Positions 12,301-24,503 of a stretch of DNA of 64,000 nt are shown here, in pieces; the stretch's first letter is position 1; the number at the start of each line of letters is the position of its first letter. A program made the position numbers and the translations under genes. The notes beneath the pieces were generated by a model, which was given only the letters and a program-made list of their open reading frames with translations, made no database searches and was not told the DNA's origin. Source of the DNA: Zantedeschia hybrid cultivar (taxonomy: Eukaryota > Streptophyta > Magnoliopsida > Alismatales > Araceae); NCBI GenBank assembly GCA_030544215.1, contig JARZZO010000016.1, positions 40,508,001-40,572,000 on the forward strand, in the 5' to 3' direction.

Positions 12301-15300
12301 GTTGCATATGACAGGTCAACAATTTACATTTCATGACCTTTGGTGATAATTTTAACTTTTATAATGATGCTTGATGGGTGATTTTCTTTTATTACAGTAT
12401 ATTATCTCCATCCGACATTTCAGTACGCTCATTCATTGACATACAATGATGACTTGATTGCAGTTGTGACAACAATGGTCAAACGACTTGTGGGTGATCC
12501 GAATGCAGCAGTAGAGGCAATTAATGAAGTAGGGTGGTCAATCTATCATTCTATTATTTCTTTGCGTCTGTTATGCAAAGGTCGTAATAATATTGTTAAT
12601 TATATAGATAAAAAACTTCCGGGAGGCAGTAGGGACATTTGCAAAGCTATGAGCTATAGCTGGCCATGAGAGATCTGATGCTGATATAAAAAGAATTTTG
12701 TTTAGAAAACACTTTTACATACTGCTCTTTCTATTTTTCATATCTTCATAGACTTCTATTGTTTGTTTTGTAGCTAACTGGTGGTTGAATTATGGAAAGT
12801 CTGCACCAACGTTGAGAGACATAGCCATCAAAATCTTGTCGCAGACTTCTTCCTCGAGTGGATGTGAGCGGAACTGGTCTACGTTTGCACTAATACATAC
12901 AAAGATCAAGAATCGGTTGTCACACATCCGCATGGACAAACTTGTGTATATCCACTACAATATGATCCTGATGATTAAACATTTGCAACATGATGCAAAG
13001 AAGGGAGAGATTGATTATGATCCCACTGATCTTAGTTACTTTCGAGATGATGAGAATCATATGGTTGCTTGGATTATCAGAACAACAAATCGTGGAGAGC
13101 CAGAACTCGATGAGACATTAGATCTTGATGAGGGCCCTCGTCCGAACACCTTTTTGGCAGCAGAAATATCTGCAGCAGCAGCAGGTGGAGAACAAGATGA
13201 TGAATATATTGTTAGTTCAGGTCATGATGAGGAGCATGCACAAGGTCATGATCAGGAGGTTAACTTAAAAGCTGATGATGATGATGATCAATTGGTCACA
13301 AAAGGCAGAAGCGCAGTACCTCGGGATGATGATGCAGAGTGGGAGCGGCTAATGCAGGGTCCTGCACCTCAGCGTCCTCTAATTGCACATCTACCTCAGC
13401 ATCCTCCAGCTACACTAGCACCTCGACATCCATCCAGATCTCAGCTTATATAGAGTGGACCTGCACAGAGACAGCTTTCTAGTCAAAATTCACATCATTC
13501 CAGTGTACGCCCTACAGTACATCTCCCAGCTAGTGTAGTGCAAAAGCAAGCAGGCGGCAAAGAAGTAACTTCAAAGGATAAGAAGGGAGGGAGTGGTATG
13601 AAGTCCCAGATGTCAAAGGTGTTAATAGGATCCAAAAAAGGCAAGAAGAAGAAAGATGCAGTCACAGATGATCCACTTGACATTGCAGACTTAGAAACAT
13701 TGGATCATAATGCTCAAAATGATACACCATCTCCTTCTGATATTTGAGTCTCAGAGAGTGGATCTTCTTCATCAGCTGGAGATGATATACATGATGATGA
13801 CGTGAGGGGTGGTGGGGATGGTGGTCAGGGTGTTGTTCGTGGTGGTGGTGGTCCTGGTGTCAGCCATACTTGTAGGGGTGGAGCTGGTGGTAGCCGTGGT
13901 AGTGGGGGTGAGGGAGGTAGGGTCCTTTATACTAGGGAGCAGGACTTCACGCACGCTACTCAAGATACCGACCATAGAGCTCGTGGGCCAGATGACGTTG
14001 TGGAGGCACTATCTCGTGCTCTGATAAAGATTTTGTATCGTTGGAGGGGACAGCAGACAGACATACCAGATCAAATGCACACTGACTCATCCTCAGATGA
14101 TGAGCATTTTTATAATCTTGACCTGACACCATCATGTATGAGTACCAGTTGCACCACATGATGAGAGAGTTTGATGGGCTAAGTACACAAGATGAGAGAA
14201 GCTCAGGTGTGGGACATTATAATTCTGATGCATCCAACACCCTGCGGCGGCCACAAACAGGATATGAGAGTACATCGTCTTACAGTGGTGATCATTCGAT
14301 CTCAGGATCCCAGTAACCAACATTAGTTCTGTATGGATATTCTATTTTAGATGTATATCCATATGGTGGTCATAGTTATGGTGAAGGCGTACCTTACGTT
14401 CCTGCAGTAGCACGGCCAATCATATACAGACCGAGTGATGTGGCATATCAGCAATAAGTAGAATTTCATCAGAGATATAGCTCTATATGACTTGGAGCCA
14501 ATATCAGGACTATGTGCTGTCTAACTATCATGTTCAGTTACTAGGAGATGCTCCGACGGAGACTTATAGCTATGCCATGCCTACACAGTATCCATATTGG
14601 AGCCATTATTGGTATTTCATTCTTTACTTTTGTTGTGATTTTAAACCCTCAAGTCTTAATATGTTTGTCTCATTTTAATAATTTAATATGGTTCAATAGT
14701 TCAAAATTTCAAATGAAGATCATATTCTTAAATTATTCTTTCAATTCTTCTTTGCAGATGCCACATGAGCAACGTCATCCAGCATGGGACCACGGGTACA
14801 CAGTTCCAGGAGATCGACGGATCCATTGTCTTTATTGTGGACACCTTATTAGCAGGATCCATCATTTTTCGGAGCATCTTGCGAGGATACGCAAAGATAG
14901 CATCACATGTCCTTCAGTCCCTTATGATGTTTGTATACAATTCCTATAGTTTCTAAGGTAGGAGGAGCCATCATCTAGTACAGGACGTACACACCCGACA
15001 GCCAAGCCGCCTACATCATCGACTTATTCATCGTCATCTACGTCTACTGACGGATTTAGAACAGAGATCGTGGATACTGTGAGAGCATTTTTTTTAAATT
15101 TCATATTCCATCTACTACTATTCACACACGATCATTTGTTCAGATGGTTAGATGTATTCAAAGACAGCCATATGTCCCACCTCCTACTCAGATTGAGTTA
15201 GACTTTGGTGAAAAGGATGAGGGACCTTTTGCTTCTGGTGATGATTTTGATGAGGATGATTAAGTGATTTTCTGACTCATGTACTACTGCTACTGCATAT

Positions 15301-15744
15301 GCCATATTGTCATATATAAATCATGTCTGAAAAACTTATGAGTTTTCAGTATTGATGCTTGAAATTTTATATTTCATCCATCTATGAGATTTTGTGTGAC
15401 ACTTTCTTTTGTAAATTGATGTTTCTTACATTCAATTCTTCTTAATTAGTATGCTAGGGACCTACAATATCTTTTTTCCATAATTAAATGCATGAAATTG
15501 ATGTTTTCTTATTAAATGTGACTCATAATCATTTACTGTAATGAAAAACATCTAGTAGAATTTATAAATTGCATATTTATGTCAATAAATTGAAGATTTT
15601 TCTTCAAAAAAATTAAAAAATAAATTGTACCGGCCCGAACTAGACTGACTCGTACGAGTCGGCCTGAGTCGCTCGAGCTAGATCGTATCCGACTCATATC
15701 TGGCCGGACCCAATCCGATCCGTACCGCGATACGGCGAACCTTG
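9342..15744 (+). mobile_element. hAT transposon A, 6.4 kb, with perfect 8-bp target duplication
   Basis: The ends are CAAGGTTAGCCGTATCG and the reverse complement of CGATACGGCGAACCTTG. They are flanked by identical ATTTAAAG at 9334-9341 and 15745-15752, and an 8-bp duplication is the hallmark of hAT transposition. The first and last 250 bp are packed with variants of GAGTCGG, CGATTCGG and GGATCG in both orientations, like the subterminal transposase-binding repeats of hAT elements. The element interrupts the inverted LTR. Its transposase gene is broken. Confidence 0.93.
10590..15263 (+). pseudogene. Decayed BED-finger hAT transposase of element A
   Basis: A CATTAG acceptor precedes ATGGTTGCCCC at 10590. 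A BED finger is visible at about 10659-10735 (KCNYC, later RLKKHLARG), followed by a frameshift. Stops and shifts then break the DUF659/RNase H-like part: CADRSRTTKSSLINFLVYC near 11515 and VVTDNGSAYKKAREEL near 11690. The best-kept part is 12785-13453, with the hAT dimerisation motif SGCERNWSTFALIHTKIKNR. A Gly-rich and Asp-rich tail follows. Near 14758 an exon starting MPHEQRHPAWDHG carries a second BED-like finger (HCLYCG, then FSEHLA and C). The end is taken at DDFDEDD followed by TAA at about 15263. The product would be inactive. Confidence 0.8.
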
Positions 15745-17866
15745 ATTTAAAGTATGCTGGATGGTTGAGTGGTTTTTTATATTTTTCTGGGTTTTTATGT
15801 GATTTTTACAGATTTTGTCATTAGAGGGATATTTTGGTTATTTGAAATTAATTCCATGATTAAATGAGCTATTAAGGGTTATAATAATGCTTTAAATATT
15901 AGGTATGGATAATTAGGGTTCATAGTTATGGTTCATATACATATTAAGTATGAGAGCATGCTAGGTTTTATTAGTTAACTTAAGCATGCTTTAAGACTTA
16001 GTTTAATTTAGGAGAGAGGCCAAAGGCACGTAAGTGTATGCATTGGTCACTTAGATGCATGTTTTATTAGGTACAAACCTACTTAAAGACATGGTTAATT
16101 AAGTATATTCTTGATTAGATATATGATCTTATAATTAACTAGGCGTAAATATGTATAAGTTTACACTAGACACGTGTAATGAAATGCATGCCTAAATATG
16201 AACACACAAACATGCACACATCACATATTGCACATCAAACATTTGGCAAGGTAATGCTCATATTGTTTCAATAAAAATTGGGCAGAATACACTCTGTATA
16301 TAGCTAGATTTACAACAAAATTTCGGCAAAATTTCTCCTTAAGATAACCTTAAAAAGGGAACTCAAAAAAAGACGACCTCCTCCACGCACACTGAACTTG
16401 TGCAAAATACCAAGTTCGTATCTTCAAACCAACAGAGTTTCTCCTTTGGAGTTATAAGCCAGTGGGCATGCATTCTTCCTCCCCCTTAGGTGGATATTAT
16501 ACGGCCTTGAAGGCCTTAACCAGTAGGAGGTGCCACCGTAAAGAAATGAGGGAGGGAGAGAGCTGTGAGAAATGAGGAGAGGAGGGAGGAAGACCTGGTG
16601 GATATCCCGACCGGTTGGGAACCAGTGGGAGTGCCACCACCGGCCAGCACCCTCCACCAGCCAAGGGGGGGGGGGGGGGGGGGGGGGGGGGGGTGGCACT
16701 GGTTGGAAAACCCATAGGGGGCTTGCCACTGGCTAGTAGATCGGTGGCCACCCCTTTCCCCTCTCCTCTCTATATTTTATTCTCTTCTATTTTTTTTGTA
16801 TTAAATGAGGTGAACCCCATTTCCATTCAACCCCCTCCCTTTTCTAATCATGTGGGAAAAAGGTTTCCAATAATGGAAGCCAATAATTGGCCGTTAAAAT
16901 CTTCTTTAGTGGAGAACTTACTAACATAGGGAGCTCAAATGGGCATTAACCCCTTTAAATAAAGACCATTAAACTCTCCTCTCTTCAAGGAATTCTGGTA
17001 TGGAGCGGCCGGCCAGATCGGGACCCACCGATCTCGATCCGAATCGGTCGGCTAGATCGGCTGAAAGTGGCAAGAATTGGCCAAGATTGGTCGATTCCGA
17101 CCGGATCGGGACCGGCCGATTCTGCCTTCCATGCCTCTCTCTTCCCCTTTTTTCTGTATTAAATAGAAGGACCCCCCACCGGTTGGAGAGGGGGGGGGGG
17201 GGAGGAAGGAGGGTTTCCCTTTATCTAATGGGGGCAAGACTCCCACCGGTGGGAGGTTCCATGGGAACCGGGGGGGGGGGGGGGGTCTAGCCTCCCTCTT
17301 GCTTCCTTTCTTTATTGCCCCACCTCCCTCTCTTTTTTCTCTTTTTTTTTGTATTTAATGAAAGAGAACCCCTCTACCCACCAGTTGGTGTTTCTTTCTA
17401 ATTTAATGGGGCAAGACCCCCACCAGTGGGGGTATTTTCTTTTTATTTAAATGGGGGGGGGGGAAGACCTCCACCAGTGGGGGGGCCCACCAGTGGGGGT
17501 ATTTTCTTTTTATTTAAATGGGGGGGGGGGGGGGGGGGGGGGGGAAGACCTCCACCAGTAGGGGGGCTCTTGGCCTTCTCTTTTCTTTTTCCTTTTTTAA
17601 CTCTCCTTTAATTTCCCCTTTTAACCCCATTAAATATCATGCTCAACACCTATCAGCTTAGCCACAGCATTAGGCCCCTACTTGAAATCCTCCGACACTC
17701 TTGCCACTAACTCAGCAAAACCTTCCTTTTTATACCAATACTTCTCAAACCTAAACCTCGAGCAATGTCACCGACTCACCAAATGGGGATTCGGGAAAAA
17801 ATCAGCTCAATGAAAAAAATCTCTAGTCAGCAAAAAATCGTAAAAGATATATAAATTTTTACCATA

Positions 17867-18516
17867 CAAGGTTTGTCGTATCGTACCGAATCGGGCCAAC
17901 TCGCACGAGTCGACTCATATGTGGACAATCTCGAGTCGCTGGCACGGGCAGATCGTATGAGTCAGGTTGGGATGCTTCCGGATCGAGCCATCTCGCATCA
18001 TATTAAACTGACTCGTGCCGGATAGCACAATACGAACACGAGTCGCTGCGAGCCAATTACGGTTCAACTCGAGTCGGTGTGATCCGACTCGATAAAGTGT
18101 GATCCACTTTCTTTAGTCTAGGTATACTACTTTGTTTCGTTAATTGAGATTTGACGTTTCTAACTTTCTATGAGATGTGGTATACCACTTTCTTTTGCAA
18201 ATTGAGATCCCTAGACTAAATTCCTCTTAATTAGTATCCTAGACTAATTTCTTTATAAATTTAAATCCATTAAATTAGAGTATTTTTCTTAAATGTGACT
18301 TATAATCATTCATAGTAATGATGGACGTGAAGTATGATGTTTATAATTAGGTAACTATTAAAAAAAAATGAGAGATTTGTTAAAAAAAACTAGCTTGCAT
18401 TTGCTTGAATCAGTTTGACTAGTGCGAGTTGGCCCAAGTCGGTCCGAGTTGGATCGAATCCAACTCGTATCTAGCCAAACCCGATCCGAACCGGATCCAC
18501 GAGTCGGCGAACCTTG
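17867..18516 (+). mobile_element. Short non-autonomous hAT (family of element A)
   Basis: This 650-bp element has ends CAAGGTTTGTCGTATCG and CGAGTCGGCGAACCTTG. The flanking octamers TTACCATA (17859-17866) and TTACTATA (18517-18524) differ at one base. Both ends carry the GAGTCGG/ACTCG repeats of element A, and there is no transposase. It is probably mobilised by a relative of element A. Confidence 0.88.
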
Positions 18517-18756
18517 TTACTATATAAACTAGAAATTTAAAATATAATATAAAAATATAAGAATATATGATAAAAATGAGTGAGTTTGCTTTTAAAAAGT
18601 ATATTGTTCATGAAAGATATGCGAATAAATCGTGATTAAATCACTACTTTTTGGATTTACGAAGATTTTAAAGATTCTTTTGGGATTTATTCGTGAACAA
18701 TACGCTAAGATGAAAAAGTTTGATTAAATTGCGATGTTTTCAAAAAATCGTTCTAG

Positions 18757-19522
18757 TCATGCACTTCGCCTGCCATCGAGGGAAGTGATCTTCCAAGTCG
18801 GCGGAGACTAAAAACATGTCCAAATTAGAGAGAGACGGATCCTCTCTAAGATTGGACCATGTGAATAGGGCATCAGAAGTGGCAACCTCCACCAAAAGCT
18901 GCTTCTTCAATGAAATCCCGGAAATCCTCTATCTCTCCAATGTTGAAAGAGAAGCCACTTCTCTCACTATGAAAGGTGACTGCATTGAAGTCCTCAGCAA
19001 GGTACCAAGGTCTATCAGCCATTGTCTGAAAGGATAGTAGTTGATCCCATATAGCCTTCTTATCAGATCTACTTTGAGGGCCATAAACACCCAAGAAATC
19101 CCATTCAAATCCGTTATTAAGACAACAGAATCTCACTGTAGCAGTCCACCGATCCATGCGTCTAAAGCCTACCACCTCTTCAACAACACATTCATTCCAT
19201 AAGAACACAATTCCACCTGCATTACCTATAGCTAGGACTTCAACACCATTTGTCAGTCTACTTCCCCCAATCTCCCTAAAAAATGACTCCCAATCTACCT
19301 CACACTTCGTCTCCTGGATACAAAGAATTCGCCTGCCCCTCCTTACAGAATCTCTCACTGCCCTCCTCTTCTCCTTCCCACAAACCCCCCTTATCATGAG
19401 ACAATCCTCATGAGGACATCACAATCCCTCCCTTACCTCTCCCTACCCTCCCCTCTTACCCTTCATGACCACCTCTTCTCTCCTCTTATCCTTTTTAGAC
19501 GACTTCCCTCCCTTGGCAATAC
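18757..19522 (-). pseudogene. L1 LINE fragment: endonuclease (AP-like) part of ORF2
   Basis: The frame at 18873-19397 encodes the start of an L1 ORF2: RGVCGKEKRRAVR, then CIQETK (catalytic Glu), WTATVRF, FLGVYGPQSRSDK and EDFNAV. The last motif is normally GDFNA, so one residue has changed. After a frameshift the region continues DALFTWSNLREDPSLSN and FLVSADLEDHFPRWQ, then stops being recognisable near 18757; the reverse transcriptase part is missing. Upstream on this strand the element resumes at 24504, because hAT element B is inserted in between. Confidence 0.82.
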
Positions 19523-19964
19523 GAGCCAACCATGGATGACAGTTTCGGCCGGTACCGGTACCGGCCCGGACCGGTACCGGTACCCCCATTTCGGGCCGGT
19601 ACTGTAAAAAAAAAAAAAAAAAAGAGAAAAATGACTGTACCGGGCCGGTACCGGCCCGATACGTCCGTGAAAAGGGGTGTTTCACTGTCCCCTCTCACAG
19701 AAACAGATCTGTGAGAGGGGATTTCGGTTTTTGGCAGTGGGAGGGGAAGGGAAGGAGGGGAAAGAAGCGCCGCCGCCACGCGCTGCCGCCGCCGCCGCCC
19801 GCCACCGCCGCCGGAGACGTTTTCACCCTTTTCCGGAGACGTTTTCACCGTTTTGGGTGGAAGAAAAAAAAGAAAGTATGATTTATATTTTAATGTAGTG
19901 ATTATTTTTTAGTTTGTTACATATTTCTTAGATGATTTACGTTCATTTTCTTGATAAAATAGAC

Positions 19965-20600
19965 AACCCCCGATTTTGGCCCTAATTAGTGGTTAAAAAT
20001 TGGGACTTTTGTCTAATTACTCAAATTAAACTTCAATTGGAGCATAATTAACCTTCATTGCATATTTTAAACTAGGAGTGTGCTGTGAATTACGTTGATC
20101 GACGGTTAATTAGGGGAAATCCTCAATTTTGGTCCTAATTAGTAGTTAAAAATTGGGGCTTTTGTCTAATTACTTAAATTAAACATCAATTGGAGCCTAA
20201 TTAAGCTTCATTACATATTTTAAACTAGGAGTGTGCTGTCAATTTCGTTGATCGACGGCTAATTAGGGAAAATCCCCAATTTTGGCTCTAATTAGCGGTT
20301 AAAAATTGGGGCTTGTCTAATTACTTAAATTAAACATCAATTAGAACCTAATTAAGTTTCATTGCATGTTTTAAAATAGGAGTGTACTGTCAATTGTGTT
20401 GATCGACAGTTAATTAGGGGAAATCCCCAATTTTGGCCCTAATTAGCGGTTAAAAATTGGGACTTTTGTCTAATTACTAAAATTAAACATCAATTGGAGC
20501 CTAATTAAGCTTCATTGCATGTTTTAAAATAGGAGTGTGCTGTCAATTGTGTTGATCGACGGTTAATTAGGGGAAATCCTCAATTTTGGAGCCCCAATTT
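19965..20600. repeat. 153-bp tandem repeat inside hAT element B, about 4.1 copies
   Basis: The motif AATTTTGG (first copy GATTTTGG) recurs at 19972, 20125, 20278, 20429 and 20582, a period of 153 bp with one unit of 151. Each unit carries CTAATTAG.GGTTAAAAATTG, TAATTAA.CTTCATTGCAT, TTTTAAA.TAGGAGTG.TG and GTTGATCGAC. The array ends just before the transposase gene. Confidence 0.9.
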
Positions 20601-20679
20601 TACATGTTTTAAACTAGGAGCATAATGCCAAATGTTCTTATAGTTGTTTCTATTTTTTTTTTTTATGTGTTGTAGGAAC

Positions 20680-23600
20680 ATGGCTGAACAGCAAGAGCAA
20701 GACCCAGGGTGGGCCCATATCACCTTAGTTAATACTGCAAAGAGGAGAGTGACATACAAATATTGTGGCAAAGAGATGGGTGATGGAATCACTCGAGGGA
20801 AAGAACATTTAGCAGGGAAGACAGGACAGGTGACAAGGTGTACTGTCTGTCCCCGACAAGTTGCCAACGAGATGCGTGAATTGTTGCGTGGCCGAAAACC
20901 ACAAAAAGAACAAAAGAATGAAGATGAGGTTGAACTCCAAGGCGAAATTTCAGATATACATAATACAAAAGGCAAAGGGATGTATACTGCGGCCAGTGGC
21001 ATTTCTATACGTGAGAGGCAAAGGGCTGAACAAATTGTAGATTCTAGTGATGATGATGATCATGATGATCCTAACATGGCTGCAGCTAGAAGAGAGAGTT
21101 TGTGGCATCAACAAGAAGATGAAGCCCGAAGGAGAGGTGATGGACCATCAATAAGAGGCACAAGTCAACCTACAGGCCAAGTGGGTCCTATGGACAGTTA
21201 TCTTTTTAGAAGACAGAGTTCTACTCAGCCAAAAATCAAGTAAGCAATGAGAGGAGTAAAAAAGTCAGCTGAAGCGGCAGGACATATTTTTAAAAGCATA
21301 TGCAAATAGTTTTTGCATGTAGGTGTTCCCTCACATGCTGCTCAGTCTCCTTATTTTCAGCCTATGATTGATGCGATAGCAGATCATGGTCGTGGGTTCA
21401 AAGCCCCCACACGTCGAGACATATATGGACGGGGGCTTGATGGAGAATATGAGGAACTTCAACAGTGGGTTGAAAGTTTTAAGGCAGTATGGAAGGAGAG
21501 AGGATGCACAATTATGTGCGATGGCTGGACTGGTACCACGAAGAAGTCCATGATTAATTTTCTTGTTTATTGCACAGAAGGGACAGTTTTTATGAAATCT
21601 GTTGATGCATCAAACTATTCAAAGAATGCAAAATATTTATTTGGTTTGATGGATCAGATGGTGCAGGAAATTGGAAAGGAAAATGTTGTCCAGGTGGTCA
21701 CCGATAATGAACCAAGTTATAAAGCTGCAGGGAAGAAGTTAATGGACAAGCGCAAACACCTTTATTGGGTCCCATGTGCAGCGCATAGTCTGGACTTGAT
21801 GCTTGAAGACATTGGTAAGGATCCAACTATCAACAAGACTGTAAAGAGAGCCCAAAGAATTACCCAATTTATTTATGGTCATACCAGGATCTTAAATATG
21901 TTCAGAGATAAAGCATCTGGAGGTCGAGATCTCATCCGTGCGGGGCCTACACGATTTGCATCTAATTTTATTTCTTTGGAATCTTTGCACAAATTCAAGA
22001 ATGAGATCAAGGGTTTTATGTTTAATAAGGAGTTCTTGGAATATATGCGGACCACCTCCAATGAATCTAAATCTGAACATTTGGAAGTGAGGAAAATCAT
22101 AGAGAATAAAAAATTTTGGAGTAATATGGAGACTTATCTGAAGTTGGTGGAACCTCTCGTACAAGTGTTAAAATTGGTGGATGGGGATGATAAGAATTAC
22201 ATGGGATATTTGTACGAGGCAATTGACATTGCTAAGGTCCACATCAAGAACGCATTTCCCAACACTTATATGAAGTGGTGGGACCTTATTGATATCAGAT
22301 GGGAAAGCACATTACACCACGACTTGCATGCAGCTGGTAAGTGAAGTCTTATACTGTTACATACTTACATGGGAGATTATTTATTAAATTGACATTAGTA
22401 ATTTTTCACCTAAATGCAGGTTATTATTTAAATCCTCGAGTAATGTACAGTCGTCAAGTGCATATTGATGGAGAGGTGATTCAAGGCACACTAAATGTGA
22501 TTGCACGTTTGTCGAGGACAATAGAAGATAGGATTGAGGCAGAGAGACAGGTATACTTAGTGAAGATCTGACTTTAAGATTTATCCAATTACTTGTAATT
22601 TGAAGAGCCTATGAATTCTATTAATTGTTAATTCCATCTTTGTAGATGGAGGCTTATAGGCTAAGGTTGGAGACATATAATGAAGACTCTGTGCAAATTG
22701 CTGTAGAGAAAGTGAGCCCAGGTATACTTAGTCATTGTATTGTTGTCAAATGTGCATAAGAAACGAGTACATACATTGATTAAATTTTTTTTTGGTTTCT
22801 TTTAATGATGGCACAGCTGAGTGGTGGATAATAGTGTACAACAGAGATAGGTGCTATAATCCATTGGCTTCCGTTGCAGTGAGGGTTTTGAGTCAGACGA
22901 CGTCGGCAAGCCAATGTGAAAGAAACTGGAGCACGTTCAGTCTTATACACTCAAAAATTCGTAACCGGTTAAAGGCTGAACGATTGGACAAATTAGTGTA
23001 CTGCCATTACAATATGAGATTGAGGATCAAAAACATCCGGTTGAGACAACAATTGAGGGAGAAACGAGCTGCAGGGCACGCAGAAGATGTGGTTGGCCAA
23101 ATTGATGTGGAAGAGTTATTTGATGATGATAATCCCTTGCAGACTTGGGTTGAGACACGAGCAACTGTCGATGAGCCAGTTTTTGATCCTGATGATACAG
23201 AATGGGCAGAAGGCATACTAGATGGAGCTGTTGCTAGAGATCCAGAATTAAGAACCTCGAAAAGGTAAAAAGAAAATTCACCTCCTTCATATGAGCATCA
23301 GAGTCAGACTGAGCATGTGCCTTTATTTGCACCTGATACTGAGCTTGAGCCTGCTAGACACTCAGAATCAGATAGTAGGCCAGTCACTCCTAGAATGGTT
23401 GGGCCACCATCATTCTTGAAAAGGAGTACATCTACATTGGAGAGGACTAATCTGGCTGCCAGAGACGATCCTGCCATTGATGAGATGAAGCAAATTTATG
23501 TGAGGCATACACCACGAGGAAAAAGAGTATTGAATCGATTGAACTTGCAAAAGGATCTAAAAAAAAAAGAAAGCCAGCAAAAACAGGCATCACAAAAGAA

Positions 23601-24156
23601 AAAATCAAGTAATGTTAAAAGAAAGTTAATTGTTGATTATGATCAAGATGATGATGATGATGGGACAGAGTCTCCTAGTGATGATGCTGGTGCAGCTGCA
23701 GGTACTACTACCGGGGGCGGAGTGTATGCACCTTCTTTCTCCTTACATATTGACATAGGAAGAGGACAACATGAAAGTCAAGGAGATTATGATTCACAAA
23801 GCCAGCATGGACAGCAGTCAGGTTATGGAGGTGACCAACAAGAAGCAGGCATGTATAGCTGGGGAGATCAAGTAGAGTATGAAGGCTTTCAATTCCATCC
23901 ACCGATTCCACCCAGTAGCAGTTATGGGTCAAGGTCTTCTTCTTATCCTCATGCTACTTCTTTGCACCATGATTCTGGCATTTCATCAAGTCAACAACCA
24001 TATACTCCAAGAGGGATTCAAAGAGGGATGCACGACTTGGCTGCATCATTGTTTAGTTATAGTGAATATAAGGAACATATGCAACCTTATTATGGATACC
24101 AGCAACAGCAACCAGATGATGAATCAGAAGGATCTACGGGTTATTATCCATATTAA
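20680..24156 (+). pseudogene. Near-complete hAT transposase gene (BED, DUF659, dimerisation domain), three stops
   Basis: Four exons fit one frame: 20680-22336, 22420-22550, 22646-22721 and 22817-24156, with clean GT-AG borders. The start is the ATG after a TTGTAG acceptor (MAEQQEQDPGWAH). Motifs in order: a BED-like finger (YKYCGKEMGDGITRGKEHLAG), the DUF659/RNase H-like region (MCDGWTGTTKKSMINFLVYC, VVTDNEPSYK, WVPCAAHSLDLML), and the C-terminal hAT dimerisation block (SQCERNWSTFSLIHSKIRNR). A Gln/Tyr/Ser-rich tail ends at TAA 24154-24156. Stops at 21241-21243, 21307-21309 and 23266-23268 interrupt an otherwise open frame. As written the gene cannot make a full transposase. Confidence 0.85.
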
Positions 24157-24503
24157 GGGACTCACTTATGTTTTTCATAGGTAAGGATCGTTTGATTTCG
24201 TTAATATTTTGCATTGTTGTAAATATTTAGTACATTAACATAATATTTTTCATGTTTAATCTGTATGAAAATAGTCATTTTGTATGTGTTATGTGTACTT
24301 CTTTGTCTTAACCCACTTTTATCACACCTAACACATAGCTAATTAATTGTTTACATTTTTCTGAATTTTTCTGATTTTTTCTGAATTTTTTCTGATTTTT
24401 TCTGATTTTTTCTCTTTTTTTTCTGATTTTTTTGGGCCCCTTTAAGCCCGTACCGGTCGTACCGGCCGGTACCGGTACCGGTACTGCCATCCATGGAGCC
24501 AAC

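Larger units (their letters stand above)
8800..17650 (-). repeat. Diverged LTR in inverted orientation, split by a hAT element
   Basis: The reverse complement of about 8810-9333 resembles 8100-8460 of the plus-strand LTR: both have GGTTTAAAATA, then C.GATAA.T..GA.TCAATC, then a GGCCAA/CAACCTAAAA block. The reverse complement of 16290-16420 resembles 7340-7500: both have GAGG.GGTC.T and AGAGAA..T.TGCCGAA. Positions 16500-17640 repeat the CCACCGGT and G-run style of the U3 region, with runs of 29 G (16665-16693) and 25 G (17520-17544). The two LTRs face each other at about 8.7-8.8 kb. Outer borders are approximate and no target duplication was found. Confidence 0.5.
19531..24495 (+). mobile_element. 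hAT transposon B, 5.0 kb, with perfect 8-bp target duplication
   Basis: The ends read CATGGATGACAGT and ACTGCCATCCATG. They are flanked by identical GAGCCAAC at 19523-19530 and 24496-24503. Dense GGTACCGG repeats sit just inside both ends (19548-19660 and 24450-24482). The element carries a spliced transposase gene with three nonsense codons and a 153-bp tandem repeat before it. It belongs to a different hAT family from element A and splits an L1. Confidence 0.93.

Noticed and set aside
13772..13975. Thr-rich minus-strand frame
   Set aside because: It is the shadow of the Gly/Val-rich low-complexity tail of the hAT transposase on the plus strand.
16424..17611. Pro- and Gly-rich frames of 60-105 codons on both strands
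   Set aside because: They are translations of G or C runs in a decayed LTR and have no conserved motif.
19965..20600. Regularly spaced repeats considered as a CRISPR-like array
   Set aside because: The whole 153-bp unit repeats with no unique spacers, and it lies inside a plant hAT element.
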